Below are positions 11,430 through 25,000 of a stretch of DNA of 64,000 nt, piece after piece (within the stretch, counting starts at the first letter, position 1; each line of letters begins with the position of its first letter). This stretch comes from Lonicera japonica (lineage: Eukaryota; Streptophyta; Magnoliopsida; Dipsacales; Caprifoliaceae). Location of the stretch: positions 30,745,736-30,809,735 of the forward strand of contig CM038469.1 in NCBI GenBank assembly GCA_021464415.1. Reading direction: 5' to 3'. The position numbers and the translations under genes were made by a program. Below the pieces are notes generated by a model that saw only the letters and a list, made by a program, of their open reading frames with translations, was not told the origin of the DNA and did no database searches.

Positions 11430-13680
11430 TACCTACCTAAACCTATATCGAGTTTTTATTGTGAAATCTATAATTAAAAATTTGTCTAAAACCCGACTTG
11501 TTAGGTACATATCTTAGGCCATTAAATATTTAAAGAAAAATTTCATATAAGCAGCTGGATAGAAAGAACCTGATCTAACCCATGCATATTTTGTGTTTGA
11601 AAAACCTGAACTCGATCACACCTTTTCTATATGCATAAACCCGAACTCTACCCGTTTGCCCTGAAGTGTTGTAATTATATTATATTTTAAGGGCACTTAA
11701 AGAAAAATTATTATATGTAGTTAAGATGGGGTCATATGGGTTAAAATTTATACGAACCTAAACCCAACCCAAATTTATGCCGAGTTTTTGATGAAGCACA
11801 TATCCTCCTCAGTCTTAGAAAAAATCCGTCCCAAACCCGACTCATTAGGGAGATTCTAGGAAATATGATATGTATAGCGAAATTCATATGTATGAACCAC
11901 TTGTTAAAAAGAATCTGACCAAATTAGTGCACGTTTTGTTTTAAAAAAAATATTGAACCTTTGCACCTTTAACATATGCATAAGCTCGAACTTGAGATTT
12001 CCTACGCCAAACCACTAAAAGCATTACAATTATAGGATGTTATAACAGTAGGTAAAGACGTAATGTTATATTCAAGTAAAATCACTTAATCTAACAAGTT
12101 TTATAAATAAGAAATAAATGTTATAATTTTCCAAATCAATCGAAGTTGATTTGGATTAGAATTGGGGAAATTAATTTTGGCACATGTTATATTATATCTA
12201 GGTTTTTTAGGATTAGTGTACAAAAATTAATTTACAAAAAGATCTTTAATTTGTTACTAATATTCAATATCTTTTGAAAACTAAGAAATTTATATATTCT
12301 TAATTTACAATTGTTCACATTTAATATTCGTCTATACCCGCTTTGGTCTTAGAAAAAACCTATCACAAACTCGACTTATTGGGGATATTCTAGGACATAG
12401 AATATTTGTAGCGAAATTCAATAGGTTTAAGCCACCGACTAGAAAGAACATCCAGTTTGTGAATGTTTTGTTTTAAAAAGAAGGTTTGAAACCACACACA
12501 TTTTACTATATACATGAGTTTGAATTGCCCTAATCCACCCAATGCAATGTAATTTTGTGATATTCAAGTCAAACAAGGTAATCTAATAATATTTAAAATA
12601 AGAAATGAACATTATAATTCTCCTAATTAATCTAAAATCGTCTGTATAAGAATTGAAAAAACTAATTTTGGTGCATTTTATGTTATATTCGGGTTTCTAT
12701 ATGATCAATGTTCAAAAAAATTAACGAATAGATTTTTTACTAATATTTAATATTTTTTGAAAACTAAGAAATTTAAATGTTCATTACTTACAACTGCTTA
12801 TATTTAATATTGAAAACTATAGTTTCCTTTTTGGCATATACAATATTGAAATTTAGATATTCCTAATTTAATTTATTTTTTTTGAAAACTATAATTTCCT
12901 TTTTGGCAGATAAAATTTGGAATATATAAAAAGTTATTGTGATTTATTACTAAATGGTTAATTGATACATATGGAAATAAATTAAAAGTTGGGTATTTTT
13001 GAAACAGATTCAAATCTAATGAAATATATGTGTGTGTGCATGAGTAAATTTGATGTAAATTACCAACATGCCACAATACTGATAAGCCTGTTAGATCAAA
13101 AGACAAATAATTGATGACAAATCCTATGCACAATTTTTTTTTTAAAGATACCAATTTTTTTTTTGTCTTTTATTAATAGACTAGATATGCCTGTGCCTAG
13201 TGCAATACTTGCCCGAACCCATATCGGGTTTTTGTTGTGAAATCTACACTTTAAAATATGTCCCAAACCTGACTTATTAGGGAGATATCTTAAGCCATTA
13301 GATTTCTAAACAAAATTCCATATAAGCTTATTAAGAACCCGATCCAACCCATGCATATCTTGTGTTTGAAAACCTGAACCTGCACATCTTCTATATGCAT
13401 AAACCCGAATTGTACCTACTCACCCCGATTCGCTTCAACATGTTGTAATTATATGATTTTTTAAGGGCATTTAAAGAAAAAATTATTATATGAAGTTTGG
13501 ATGGAGTCATATGGGTTAAAATTTATTCGAACCTAAACCCAACCTAAATGTCTGTCGAGTTTTTTATGGTGCTTATACCCGCCTCGATCTTCGAAAAAAT
13601 TCATCCAAAACTCGAACCACTAGGGAGATTCTAGGAAATATGATATCTATGGCGAAATTCATATGTATGAACTGTCACAT
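11430..13680. repeat. Diverged repeats of about 300 bases downstream of gene A
   Basis: Blocks near 11430, 11740, 12330, 13200 and 13510 share the order: TCGGGTTTTT-like start, AACCCGACTTATTAGG, CATATAAGC, AACCCATGCATATTTTGTG, TATATGCATAAACCCGAA, TTGTAATTATAT. They look like multiples of one ancient unit, coding for nothing I can see. The set is repeated after gene B (29820-31860). Confidence 0.55.
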
Positions 13681-13689
13681 ATTGAATTT

Positions 13690-14103
13690 CCCAAGAAAAT
13701 GAGAAATATATCTCTTTTGCGAAAGCCACAACTGCCATTTCTCTTATCTCTTCGAACCTCCATACTAAGGATCTTTTGTACAGCCCCATGATATTTCATG
13801 TCAAATTTCGGCCCAATTCTTCTTTGAGATATTTAACCTTTGACATATCATGGCATGCTATAAGCATATCGTCCTTATAAAGTAAAAAAAAATCATCAAA
13901 GTTTCAAACATAGGCACAATGTTCACCATTGTACCGACGATAACCAATCTACAGCATAAATGTTGTAAACCATAGGTACCACTGTCTAAGCAACTACTTA
14001 ATCCCATTTAAGAACTTCTTTAGCCGGCATATGTACTTTTCCTTGCCAACTTCCTTGAAACCTTCTAGTTGTGCATGTAAATCGTTTCCTTTGCGTCACC
14101 ATG
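13690..14103 (-). pseudogene. Decayed Copia reverse transcriptase fragment (copy A)
   Basis: Read on the minus strand in shifting frames, the segment shows KYICRLKKFLNGIK, matching the family phrase before the active site, then LLYKDDMLIA, a decayed YVDDMLIA active-site strand, then KVKYLKEELG. Stops and frameshifts are frequent, so it is dead. The same fragment lies at 31870-32300. The inserted host was a Ty1/copia element; no LTR of it remains nearby. Confidence 0.7.
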
Positions 14104-14225
14104 TGATAAACGCATAGTATTGTCATTCATACTCTCTTTTTCGGAGTTGTTTGATGCGTTTATCTCCCTAAAACTACTCGGTTTGCCAACTTATTTCGCG
14201 ATTAGTTTCGTAGCACTTTCGTATT
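14104..14225 (+). mobile_element. Fragment of an Athila-like LTR start
   Basis: TGATAAACGCATAGTATTGT followed by a CTCTTTTTCGGAGT phrase and TTGATGCGTTTATC matches the beginning of the solo LTR read on the minus strand from 58813. It starts with TG, as an LTR should, exactly where homology to the region after gene B ends. Confidence 0.6.
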
Positions 14226-15987
14226 TAACATTGCTTGGAAAAAACGACATGACAACTTATCGGGTCATATTCAATTTAAAGCATAAATGACTTGCATTTG
14301 TTAAGATCCGACACAAAACCGAAATGAGTAAAAAGAACATGACCAAACTTGTGCATGTTTTGTTTCGAAAAATTGTTTCCATATGCGTAACTTGAACTTG
14401 ATGTACCTGACCACAATCCATCATTGTAATAATGTAATTATACAATATGCTACTAAAGTATTATTCTACTAATGTATGTATATAATTTGAGACAAACTAC
14501 AGATAAATTTGATCATACTAATGGGCTATTTTTTTTTGTTGTACAGATAATTAAAATAATTAAAATGAAACATTTAGAAGCAATGATATGATAAACGATA
14601 CAGACAAATTGTGCTGAAATGTATATTATTTTCAACAACCAGGTAAATTTCTGCATACCATCGGTACAATAATTTTTTTTACCGATAATTTATTATTCTT
14701 TCAATTAATAAATAGATACACATTTATAAGCATTAATATAATATATCTGCATCGAAAAAATTTATAAACAAACATTTGATACAAATAAATTGAAACCATA
14801 TACAAGCAATCATATGATACATATAAATTTAAAGCATTTACAAGCAATTATATGATACAGCTGATAAATTGAACAAAAAAAATATTTTTGTTATAATTAT
14901 CTTATTACTAATTGAGATACATATATATATATACAAAATTATTTACATCAAAAAGATATAAAAATATATATAATATTATTTGCATCATATAATAGTGTAT
15001 AATATAATAGTGTGTATATATATATATATTGTACATGTATTTAATTATTTTATTTTTTTAGGTATTTAATTATTATTTTTGTTGTACATATAATTTATTG
15101 GTTTTAGTTTGCAGATAATTTATAATTAATATTGTACATAAAATTTATTATTTACATTGTACAAATAATTTATCATTTTTAATTTATAATTCATTTTGTG
15201 TAACTATCGTCATTTTCTAATAACTATCCAATTGAGAATTATGGGATTTAATTCTATTTATGATCAATAAGTTAAAACAGGGATGTGTCCCTAATTTCTA
15301 ATCATAGGTAGTCCTTACTCAAAGATAGACATAAAAATTAGCATATCAAATGTGAGGATCATATATTGGCTAAAAAAATTATATCATGTTCCATTTTAAC
15401 CAATAAATAATTATAAATTAATATGTCAGTTTTCTATATTAGATTTTAATATCTATGTAAAATTACTCATCTACATCGTTTATCTGATATTATGTTGAAA
15501 TATTACCTATATGTATGGGCTATAATAATGAGAAGTGAGCTGAAAGGAAAGAAACAAAAAAACGCGTATGTGATAATGGAGTTATGGAGAACAAAATATT
15601 TATGATTGAGAACCAAGCTTATCAACCGGCCGACTAAATTAAGGGTGAGAATATTGGCATTTCAAAAAAACTTGGTAAATTTTTATTTTTATTCAGTCAT
15701 TCGCAATTGAGTAAGGTGTCTGTTACTCGGTTCATGAGAGCTGAGCATAAACCTATATATTTGATTCTTGACAATTGAGTAAGAAATTGTCAAGTTTATA
15801 CTTGATCCGTTGCAACCGAGTAACATACACCTTACTTAGTTGTCAAGATCCGAATAAAAAGTGAAAGTGTTTAAAGAGATATCGGATGTGCCTATATCTC
15901 TATCCTAAATTAAAGAGGTGCACGTTGATCACATGCTTAACATGTGGAACTAAATTAATTCACTGGAAATGATAGCGACTGGACTTG
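14226..15987. other. AT-rich spacer between the duplicons
   Basis: No gene is seen. The part 14808-15180, with GCAATCATATGATACATATA and GTACATATAATTTATT phrases, matches 61516-62180, which probably marks the tail of a third duplicon. The 15700-15850 stretch has short inverted phrases around GTTACTCGG and CCGAGTAAC. Confidence 0.5.
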
Positions 15988-15996
15988 TATAAATTA
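15988..15996 (+). promoter_or_regulatory. TATA box of gene B
   Basis: TATAAATTA lies 79 bases before the gene B start codon, leaving room for a leader of about 45 bases that includes the GA run. It is a full TATA match, unlike the aligned CATAAATCA of gene A. Confidence 0.55.
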
Positions 15997-16032
15997 ATCG
16001 GCAGTACGAGTGTAGTAAATTAAAGGCAACCA

Positions 16033-16053
16033 CAGAGAGAGAGAGAGAGAGAG
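16033..16053 (+). repeat. Short (GA)n run in the gene B leader
   Basis: The counterpart of the longer CA/GA tract before gene A. It ends 13 bases before the ATG. Confidence 0.8.
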
Positions 16054-16066
16054 ATTAAAATAATAA

Positions 16067-19000
16067 ATGGAGAGCTGCAAAATACTTGTATTTGGAGGTA
16101 GTGGTTACATTGGAAGGCACATAGTGAAGGCAAGTGTACTGTATGGGCATCCAACTTATGTCTACACCCGCCCCAATTCCTCCCAGACTGACATTCTTCA
16201 AGATTTCCAAGCCATGGGCGTCATTCTAATCAAAGTATATAACCCCTCTCTTTCTCTCTCTATATTCTAAACTTTCGTGAATGCATATATATATATATAA
16301 ATAATTTTAAAAAATAAAAAATTGACAAGTACCATAGCAGTTATTTAAGAATCAAACTGTCCTTGTTAATAGCGAGAGTTCAAATTCGGCTGATTATGCT
16401 GTAATACAAATGATTTTTGTGAAATGAAAGCTTGAATAAGCAAAATAAAAAAATAAAAGACAAACACAGCTTCAAGAACTGCAATTGGGTTCCAACTTTA
16501 TATAACATATTGATAGTATATTATTCTCTCCGTCTCATATTATTTGGATCAGGTTAGGATGAATTCAAATCTATATTTGAAAAAAAAAATCGGATTTAAT
16601 CATGTAACAGATCAGCAAAATATTGACACATATCCAAATTTGTTCAAATCGAATTATGTTCGATTCGTTTACAATTTTAATTATTTAATAATTAGCTTAT
16701 AAATATATAAAAATAATGAAACTAACAAGCCTAACAACAGTGGAATTTCTACTTTTCTTATAAAAAGAAACTTCTTTGGTACTTTTTAAGTCATAGTATT
16801 TTTTTACAAGTATATTAGTAATAAGGTGGTAAATATAAATAATGTAAATTTAAGTACAAATGTGTGTCTTGGATCAGATCGGATTGCAAACGGATCGGAT
16901 CGACATATATCCATATTCGATCTGTTAATCAAAGGTCTAATGAGTTTGGATCGGATCTGAATATACGGATTAAAAATCTTAATCCATATCCGACTAAACG
17001 GATCGAATTCAGGTACAAATTTGATCGTTTAAGAGGCCTAATTAAAAGGGTCATGTTTGACTTTTCTATTTGCATGTTAAGGGTATCATGTAGTGGTCTC
17101 AACATAATTAATGGGAAAAGTAGAACTTGTTTACAATTATGAGATTTGATACTGGGTTAATTAATCTCAAAAAAGAGCAATGAAATCTGAATTTGGAAGT
17201 ATTATGGACTGATAGAATACTATAGCAGGTCGAGCGAATGATTTTTGAATCACTAACACTAATTTTTAAGGATAAATAAAAATAAAAGTTGTAATATCCA
17301 GTTTAGAAGAAGGATTTATTTTTTAAATTGATCGAGATGATATCTTTTTAATAGTTGAGACAAAAGATGTAAAAAGAGTAAATTAGACTATCTTTGGTAG
17401 CCAATCAAATTATTATCTATATGATAAGGGATAATGATTTTTGAATCTAAAAGTGTACAAGAGGATAAATAACTGTGTCGTTGAGATTAAGATGCCTTTT
17501 AAAAAAATGATGGTGCTTTTGACACGAGTTCCAACCTAATATATATAATGAGTAATAATATTGAATCTTAAAAATATATGAGAGATAAAATATTGTGTGG
17601 TTAAGATTATTGATACTTTTTTAAAGATGAATAATGCTTTTGGAACGGATTTATATATAAACATAAATATGTATTGCAATATAATGGCAATTTATTTTGT
17701 TCTATATTTTTAACTCTTGGATTTAGTTCTGCAATAGAAACAATATTGCTCTTCACAAGTGATATGTTATGATTTGTATCTCGTGTGTATTGGTTTGTAT
17801 CGATTTTTCCTTTATTTTTTATTAAAAAATAAAGGGACTTAACAGGACAAAATAAAATTTTCTATCTACTCAGGGACTGGGTTAATTGTTTGAATTTGAA
17901 GGAGAATTTTATACAAAAGGACATATTTTAGTTAGAAGGACAATTATCAAAATTTGAATTAATGAATAAGAAAAATATAAACAAATCCAAAATTTTCAAA
18001 AGTGCCCTTCACCCGAGTTTAATTCTAACATAAATTCAAATACTCAAAATCTGGAAAATATCTATAACCTAATCAATATTCAAATTTAAAAGATGAAATA
18101 AAAGTACCAATAAAATAAATTCAAAATTTAAAATCTGATTTAATGGATAAATTTATAATCTAACCTAAAGTCAAATTGAAAACATTACATTCAAATCAAT
18201 TATAAAAATTCAAAATTGTAAGATGAAATTATTGGACATTATCAAACTTAAAACATGCAAAAAATAATGATCAATGTTTATACATACATATGTTTATCCC
18301 TACTTCTCTTTATTTTTTTTAGTAATTTTAGTTAGGGTGACATTATTGGCAAAGCAATTATCTATATTGCCAAAGTAATGTACAACTTTAAAAGTATAGA
18401 GTACAACTTCTCAAAGCAATACTATATCTTATCAAAGAGAATATTGTTTTACCAATATAGCTACCCCTAGTATTTTTTTTTTTTTTTTAAAATGTCTTCT
18501 AAACATGTACTATCAGGTCTTGTCGTATCACATGATAAAAAACTGAGTAAAATACGAATTTAGAAAAATCAGCTGTTAACTTATCGAGTCGTATTTGGAT
18601 GGAGGTAAAAATTAATTACATGCATTCATTAACACTCAACACAAAAGCAACACAAATCGACCCGTTCCGTTGATGGGTCTAATCCCTCACATCATCATTT
18701 TCATAATTCTCTCTTGGGCTAATTAACTTTAAAAGGAATCACTTTTTAATGCCTCCATCGCATTACTTGATTTTGATAGCATCTTCTATTGATTACCAAC
18801 GAAGTACCCTGCGAAAATGTCCTCTGAAGGACCTCACATCCGAGAGGATTCGTTTAGGACTGTCCCTCCATCCACAAAGAAAGGACAATGGCAGCTGAAA
18901 ACATCTTCAGAACCGGAAATAGAATCAAGAAACTCAAAATCACAGTTCTCACCTTGCATCCCCTCGTCAGCATCATGCAGGGGATTCCTAATAGCATCAG

Positions 19001-22000
19001 ACTGTTGTGCCCGTCGGCACTCGGGTCGGGCCCAGGGTACCAGCCGGGCCCGCCGGTCCGCGCACATAGTAACGATACTATCCCCAACTTAAATACCTTT
19101 AGGCCACAGGTGTGGGGTTTTCACTTAAAAGGCATCGTTACTATGTGGAGACTCTCCCCCACTTATATACTCATGTTGAGTTATACAATTTTTCCATGTG
19201 GGATCAATGGTTTGAGCCAACCATTTTCAACAATCTACACCTTAGATCAAACTAGTCCACCTTGGCTCCACCTTGGACTAACACCGGTCCGGCTCCACCT
19301 AGACCTATACCATAGTCCACCATGAATCCACTTTTGAACTGTCCATATAAGTTACCACTCAACAATGTCCATCCGCAAGATCGTTCACCTTTAGTCAATG
19401 CACATATCTCGAGGTATACCATATTTCACCTTACTCGAGGAACCTGCACAACCACCTTTATAGTAGCACCCCGGGTGTACGTAAGCTGTAACAACTCCAC
19501 CCTCGGCTTCTCCGAGTCTAACTTCACCATAGGCTCCACCAAGTCTAGCTACCGGGACGCTTTTTGTAGCGACTTATCACCTTAGACTCAACCGAGTTCT
19601 TCCGACTCCACCGGGTCTAACTACCGATACTGCTTCACAAGTTCGTGGATCCACCATCGCTCTGATACCAATTGTTGTGTCCGCCAGCACTCGGGTCAGG
19701 CCCAGGGCACCAGCCGGGCCCGCCGGTCCGCACACATAGTAACGATACTATCTCCAACTTAAACACCTTTGGGCCACAGGTGTGGGGTTTTCACTTAAAA
19801 GGCCTCGTTATTATGTGGAGACTCTCTCCCACTTATATACCCATATTGAGTTCTACAATCTTTTCATGTGGGTTCAATGGTTTGATCAATGATTTGAGCC
19901 AACCATTCTCAACAATCTCCACTTTGGATCAAACCAGTCCACCTTGACTCCACCTTGGACTAACACCGGTCCGGCTCCGCCTAGACCTATACCATAGTCT
20001 ACCATGAATCCACCTTTGAACTGACCCTGTAGGTCACCACTCAACAATGTCCATCCGCAAGATCGTTCACCTTGGCTTCACCTTGGACTAACACCGGTCC
20101 GGCTCCACCTTATACCACTCAAACCAGTCTACCCTGGCTCCACCTTGGACTAATACCGGTCCGGCTCCACCTTGGACCAACATCGGTCCGGCTCCACCTT
20201 GGACCAACATCGGTCCGGCTCCACCTAGACCTATACCATAGTCCACCATGACTCCACTTTTGAACTGTCCATATAAGTTACCACTCAACAATGTCCATCC
20301 GCAAGATCGTTCACCTTTAGTCAATGCACACAAGCAATTAGGTGGTGTCGGCAAAACCGCCACTAATCCACCGGGTGATAGCTATTATTGATGAGACTAA
20401 TTCTGAGTACAACGCACAAAACAAACCCTAGCCGCCAATTAGAACTCTCAATATTATCTCTCAAATATACTCTATAATCTAGGTAGTAAATAATATAACA
20501 CAACTCATAAATAAACCCTATGACAAGGGGTCTATTTATAGAGTATAAATCTTATGGTCTAAGATTGCACAAAGCCAAATCCTACTACAAATTGGATAAT
20601 ACAAATCCAATTAGGATTTGGACAATACAAAGCCAATTAAGAATTGGACAATATAAAACCTAATAGGAATAGAATTCTTATACATAGCCAAATCTTTAAT
20701 TCTCCACCTAAGCGATGTTCCACAAGACTCCAATGTACTCCACCATGATCAAATCATCGAATAAGACACTATCAACCCTGCCGGTCCCTTAGGACCACCG
20801 CCCTCGAGGGGCATCAACACCGAAGGATATTGACCAACGTCGAGTAATGCTCAAACTTGGCCAACGGAACAATCTTTGTCAACATATCTGTCGGATTATC
20901 TTTGGTGCCTATTTTAACCAGATTTACAACACCGTTTTCAATAATTTCCCGAATGAAGTGATATCGAACATCAATATGCTTGGTTCTTCCATGATGAACT
21001 TGATTCTTCGCCAAGTGAATTGCACTCTGACTGTCGCAGTGCACCACCACTTTTTTCAGCTTCAAACCAAGATCACTAACTAAACCACGGAGCCATATGG
21101 CCTCTTTGACCACCTCCGTTACCGCAATATATTCTGCCTCCGTGGTAGACAACGCTAAAACACTTTGAATCATCGACCTCCAACTCAACGGACCGCTACC
21201 CAATGTAAACACATAACCCGTAGTCGATCTCCGCTTGTCTAGGTCGCCAGCGTAGTCCGAATCCACAAAACCCTCAATAGTTGACATTTTAGATTTTTTT
21301 AATACCAACCCTTTGTCCATCGTACCCTGAAGATAGCGTAGAACCCACTTAACGGCTTGCCAATGCGGTTTTTCAGGGTTCGCCATATACCTGCTAACAA
21401 TGCTCACGGCTTGAGCAATGTCCGGTGAGTGTCCTGTTAGCACCGCAATTCAAACTATCAGCAACGATGGTTCCTAGCTTCGAGGAAGAGGTGGAGTACA
21501 TGGCTGAAATTCCTTATGCAATGTTCGAGCATTTTCATTCACTTTCTCATTAAGAACTTCCAATTCTTGTCGTAATTTAGCATTTAATTGCTTCACTCGA
21601 ATCAACTCATTCGCTTGTTTTATTCAACATGAGGACATCACCTACTAGGTATATAAGTATCCTTCACATTTCCATCATCCTCCTTCAATTTCTGAAGGTT
21701 CATCAAGTTTTCATATTTTTGCACACTCATTACAAGAACCATTTGTCGTATATATTCCTTTTGCATATCAATGATCACGACTCTAAGGGTGTCGATGTCC
21801 TCCAATCGAGCATACCTTGCAGCATGACTCTCATAATTTTCTTGACTAACCTTTAAAGGAATCGTTGTTTAGAGCCTCCATCGCATTACTAGATTGTGAT
21901 AGCATTTTCCATTGATTACCATCAAACCCTTTTGTGTAATTTTTTGTACTTAACATTATATATTTATTGTTATAAATGTTTATGTGGTGACGCGTGTAAA

Positions 22001-25000
22001 CTTAATGTGGAAATTAACCAAATGATCTATGATCAGGGAGAATTGAACGAGCACGAGAAACTTGTGTCAGTTCTTCGGGAGGTTGATGTGGTGATATCTG
22101 CACTTGCATATCCTCAGGTTCTTGAGCAATTCAAAATCATTGAAGCTATCAAAGCTGCTGGTAATATTAAGGTATTATTCAAATTTGGTATTCCTTTTTT
22201 AGTTTAACTTAGCATTCCCATTATTTTTAATTGTAATAAAGGACTTAATAATATTAAAATTAGTTTAAATAGTCGCTCACCCACTTATTATGCTAATTTA
22301 GAGAAACTACTCTACCTTTGTAACCACCCAAGATATCTCATACCAGTATTATAATCGGAAGGTCCTTGGTACATATGTGAAAATGATGAAATTAACTTAC
22401 AACTTGGGCTAGCCATTTTTGGGGAGAACCCCAGTGTTTAGATATGGTATTAGAGCAGATCTAGGATCACTACCACGTGACGTGCATATTCCAAGGAAAT
22501 AAAATCAGAAAAAATGACCTAGGACCACTACCACGTGACATGCGGACGGTAAGAAGCTATTGGTTAGTTTTGAAAAAATAGATTTGCGACATATCTTTGA
22601 ACGTAGCAAAAAGCTATAGAATTATTTATATAGCATTTTTCAAAATTTAGAAAATGTCATGATATCCACTATCTCTTTTAGTGCGTATTTGTGACTGCTG
22701 GCATAGAGATTTTTCGGTCAATTACTATATTTTTTACGAAGAAATCACAAATACTCAAGTATTGTATACCTAAGTACTTCTCAAAGACAAATACCATACC
22801 TGAGGGATCACAAACTTTTAATATATATATATATATATATTAGTGAACTGCATCCTAATTGTATTACTATTTTGTTATATATAAACATGTTACAACTTAT
22901 TGATACTTTAATTTTGTTTTCTATAAGTAAAATTTATAACTTGTTGGGCTTAAACATATAAATACAAACTATAATCTTGCATACAATAAAATTTACCAGT
23001 ATAACAATACAAAGAAAATAACACACAATAATTGCGGGTCTTTATCGGTTAGCTTACTTTGAACTTGTTTTTATGTTAATTACTTTCAGGTCAAAAAAAT
23101 AATAATTTGTGCTTGTGTTTGTGAAAAATGTCACACAAATGTAGCGAAAAGCTGGCTATAGTGTCATTTATATAAATTTTTCCGACATTTAGAAAATGTC
23201 GCAATATCCACTCTCTTGTAGTGCGTATTTGCGACCACTGTGACTAAGATTTTTTGATCAAGTACTGTATTTGTCACGAAAAATCACAAATAATCAAATA
23301 CAATATATTTGGATACTCCCCAAAGATAAATACTGTACATAAGGAATCACAAAGTTTTAATATATATATATATATATATATTATTGAACTGCATCCTAAG
23401 TACTGTACATAAGGATATCCACTATCTCTTGTAGTGCGTACTTGCGACCTCTGGGATAGAGATTTTTCGGTCAAGTACTATATTTTTTACGAAGAAATCA
23501 CAAATACTAAAGTATTGTATTCCTAAGTACTTCTCAAAGACAAATACCATACCGAGGGATCACAAACTTTTAATATATATATATTAGTGAACTGCATCCT
23601 AATTATATTATTATTTTGTTATATATAAACATGTTACAACTTATTGATACTTTAATTTTGTTTTCTATAGGTAAAATTTATAAGTTTTTGGGCTTAAACA
23701 TATAAATACAAACTCTAATCTTGCATACAATAAAATTTACTAGTATAACAATACGAAGAAAACAACACGCAATAATTGCGGGTCTTTATCAGTTAGCTTA
23801 CTTTGAACTTGTTTTTATGTTAATTACTTTCAGGTCAAAAAAATAATAATTTGTGCTTGTGTTTGTGAAAAACGTCGCACAAATGTATCGAAAAGCTATA
23901 GTGTCATTTATATAATTTTTTCCGACATTTAGAAAATGTCGCAATATCCACTCTCTTGTAGTGCGTATTTGTGACCACTGTGACTGAGATTTTTTGATCA
24001 ATTATTGTATTTGTCACGAAAAATCACAAATAATCAAATACAATATATTTGAATACTCCCCAAAGACAAATAATATACATAAGGAATCACAAATTTTTAA
24101 AATATATATATATATTATTGAACCGCATCCTAATTTTATTTTATTTTTTGACACAGAGACCGGATGCTAACTCTCCCATAAAACAACCATGAAGTAATTA
24201 TTGTTTGTATTTATGAAATAAACTAAGTCTACCTTATAATTCCCTCATTTAGACTACCTAGCTTGATTATTATATGCACAGATGCAGTGCCCCCCGAACC
24301 CCCATCCCCAGGCCCACCCAACATTTTTTAAAATTTGGGTGCTACCTCTTATATTTTTTAAAATTTGAGTAATAATACGATTTTTTTGTTTATCTATAAA
24401 TATGTTATACGTTATTGGTACTTTCATGCAAGTTTGTTTATATAAGTAAAATTTATAATTTTTTGTGCTTAAACATATACATAGAAACTCTTATCTTGCA
24501 TATAATAGAATTTACCAGTATAAAAATGTGGAGAAAACAACACGCAACAATTACAAGTCTTCATCGGTTGGTTTATTTTGAACTTACTTTTTTTCTTTAT
24601 TACTTTTACAAAGGAAAAAAAAATTCAAAATTGTAGACCTGCCACTATGCAGATAAATTTGTTTGTTTTGTGAATAGAGGTTCCTTCCATCAGAGTTTGG
24701 ATGTGATGAGGACAGGGTCTCTGTTCTTCCACCCTTTCAGAAATTTCTGAACAAAAAGAAGGAAATCCGAAGGGCGGTAGAGGCAGCTGGGATACCCTAC
24801 GCTTTTGTATCAACAAACCTATGTGGTGGTTATTTCATCAATTATTTGTTTCGTCCGTATGAGAAACGGGATGATGTTATTGTCTATGGCGCCGGGGAAA
24901 CCACAGGTGAAACCACTCCACTCCGCGCCAATTCAATTCTTATAATTTAATACAACTAGAACCGGAAGCATATGTGATACGTTTGCAATATAATAACTGA

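Larger units (their letters stand above)
16235..22036 (+). other. Intron 1 of gene B
   Basis: This 5802-base intron is collinear with gene A intron 1 (TIR-like element at about 16552-17020, dispersed repeat at 18268-18470, protein-like segment at 18684-19002 and 21500-21930). It is split by retrotransposon sequence at 19003-21470. All of this must be spliced out for gene B to work. Confidence 0.8.

Noticed and set aside
18888..19325. A 145-codon plus-strand frame
   Set aside because: It crosses the insertion edge at 19003 from intron sequence into an LTR, so it cannot be an ancestral gene. The real signal on this stretch is on the minus strand.
20088..20363. A 91-codon minus-strand frame with GAGPMLVQG repeats
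   Set aside because: Produced by the CACCTTGGACTAACACCGG minisatellite within the LTR.
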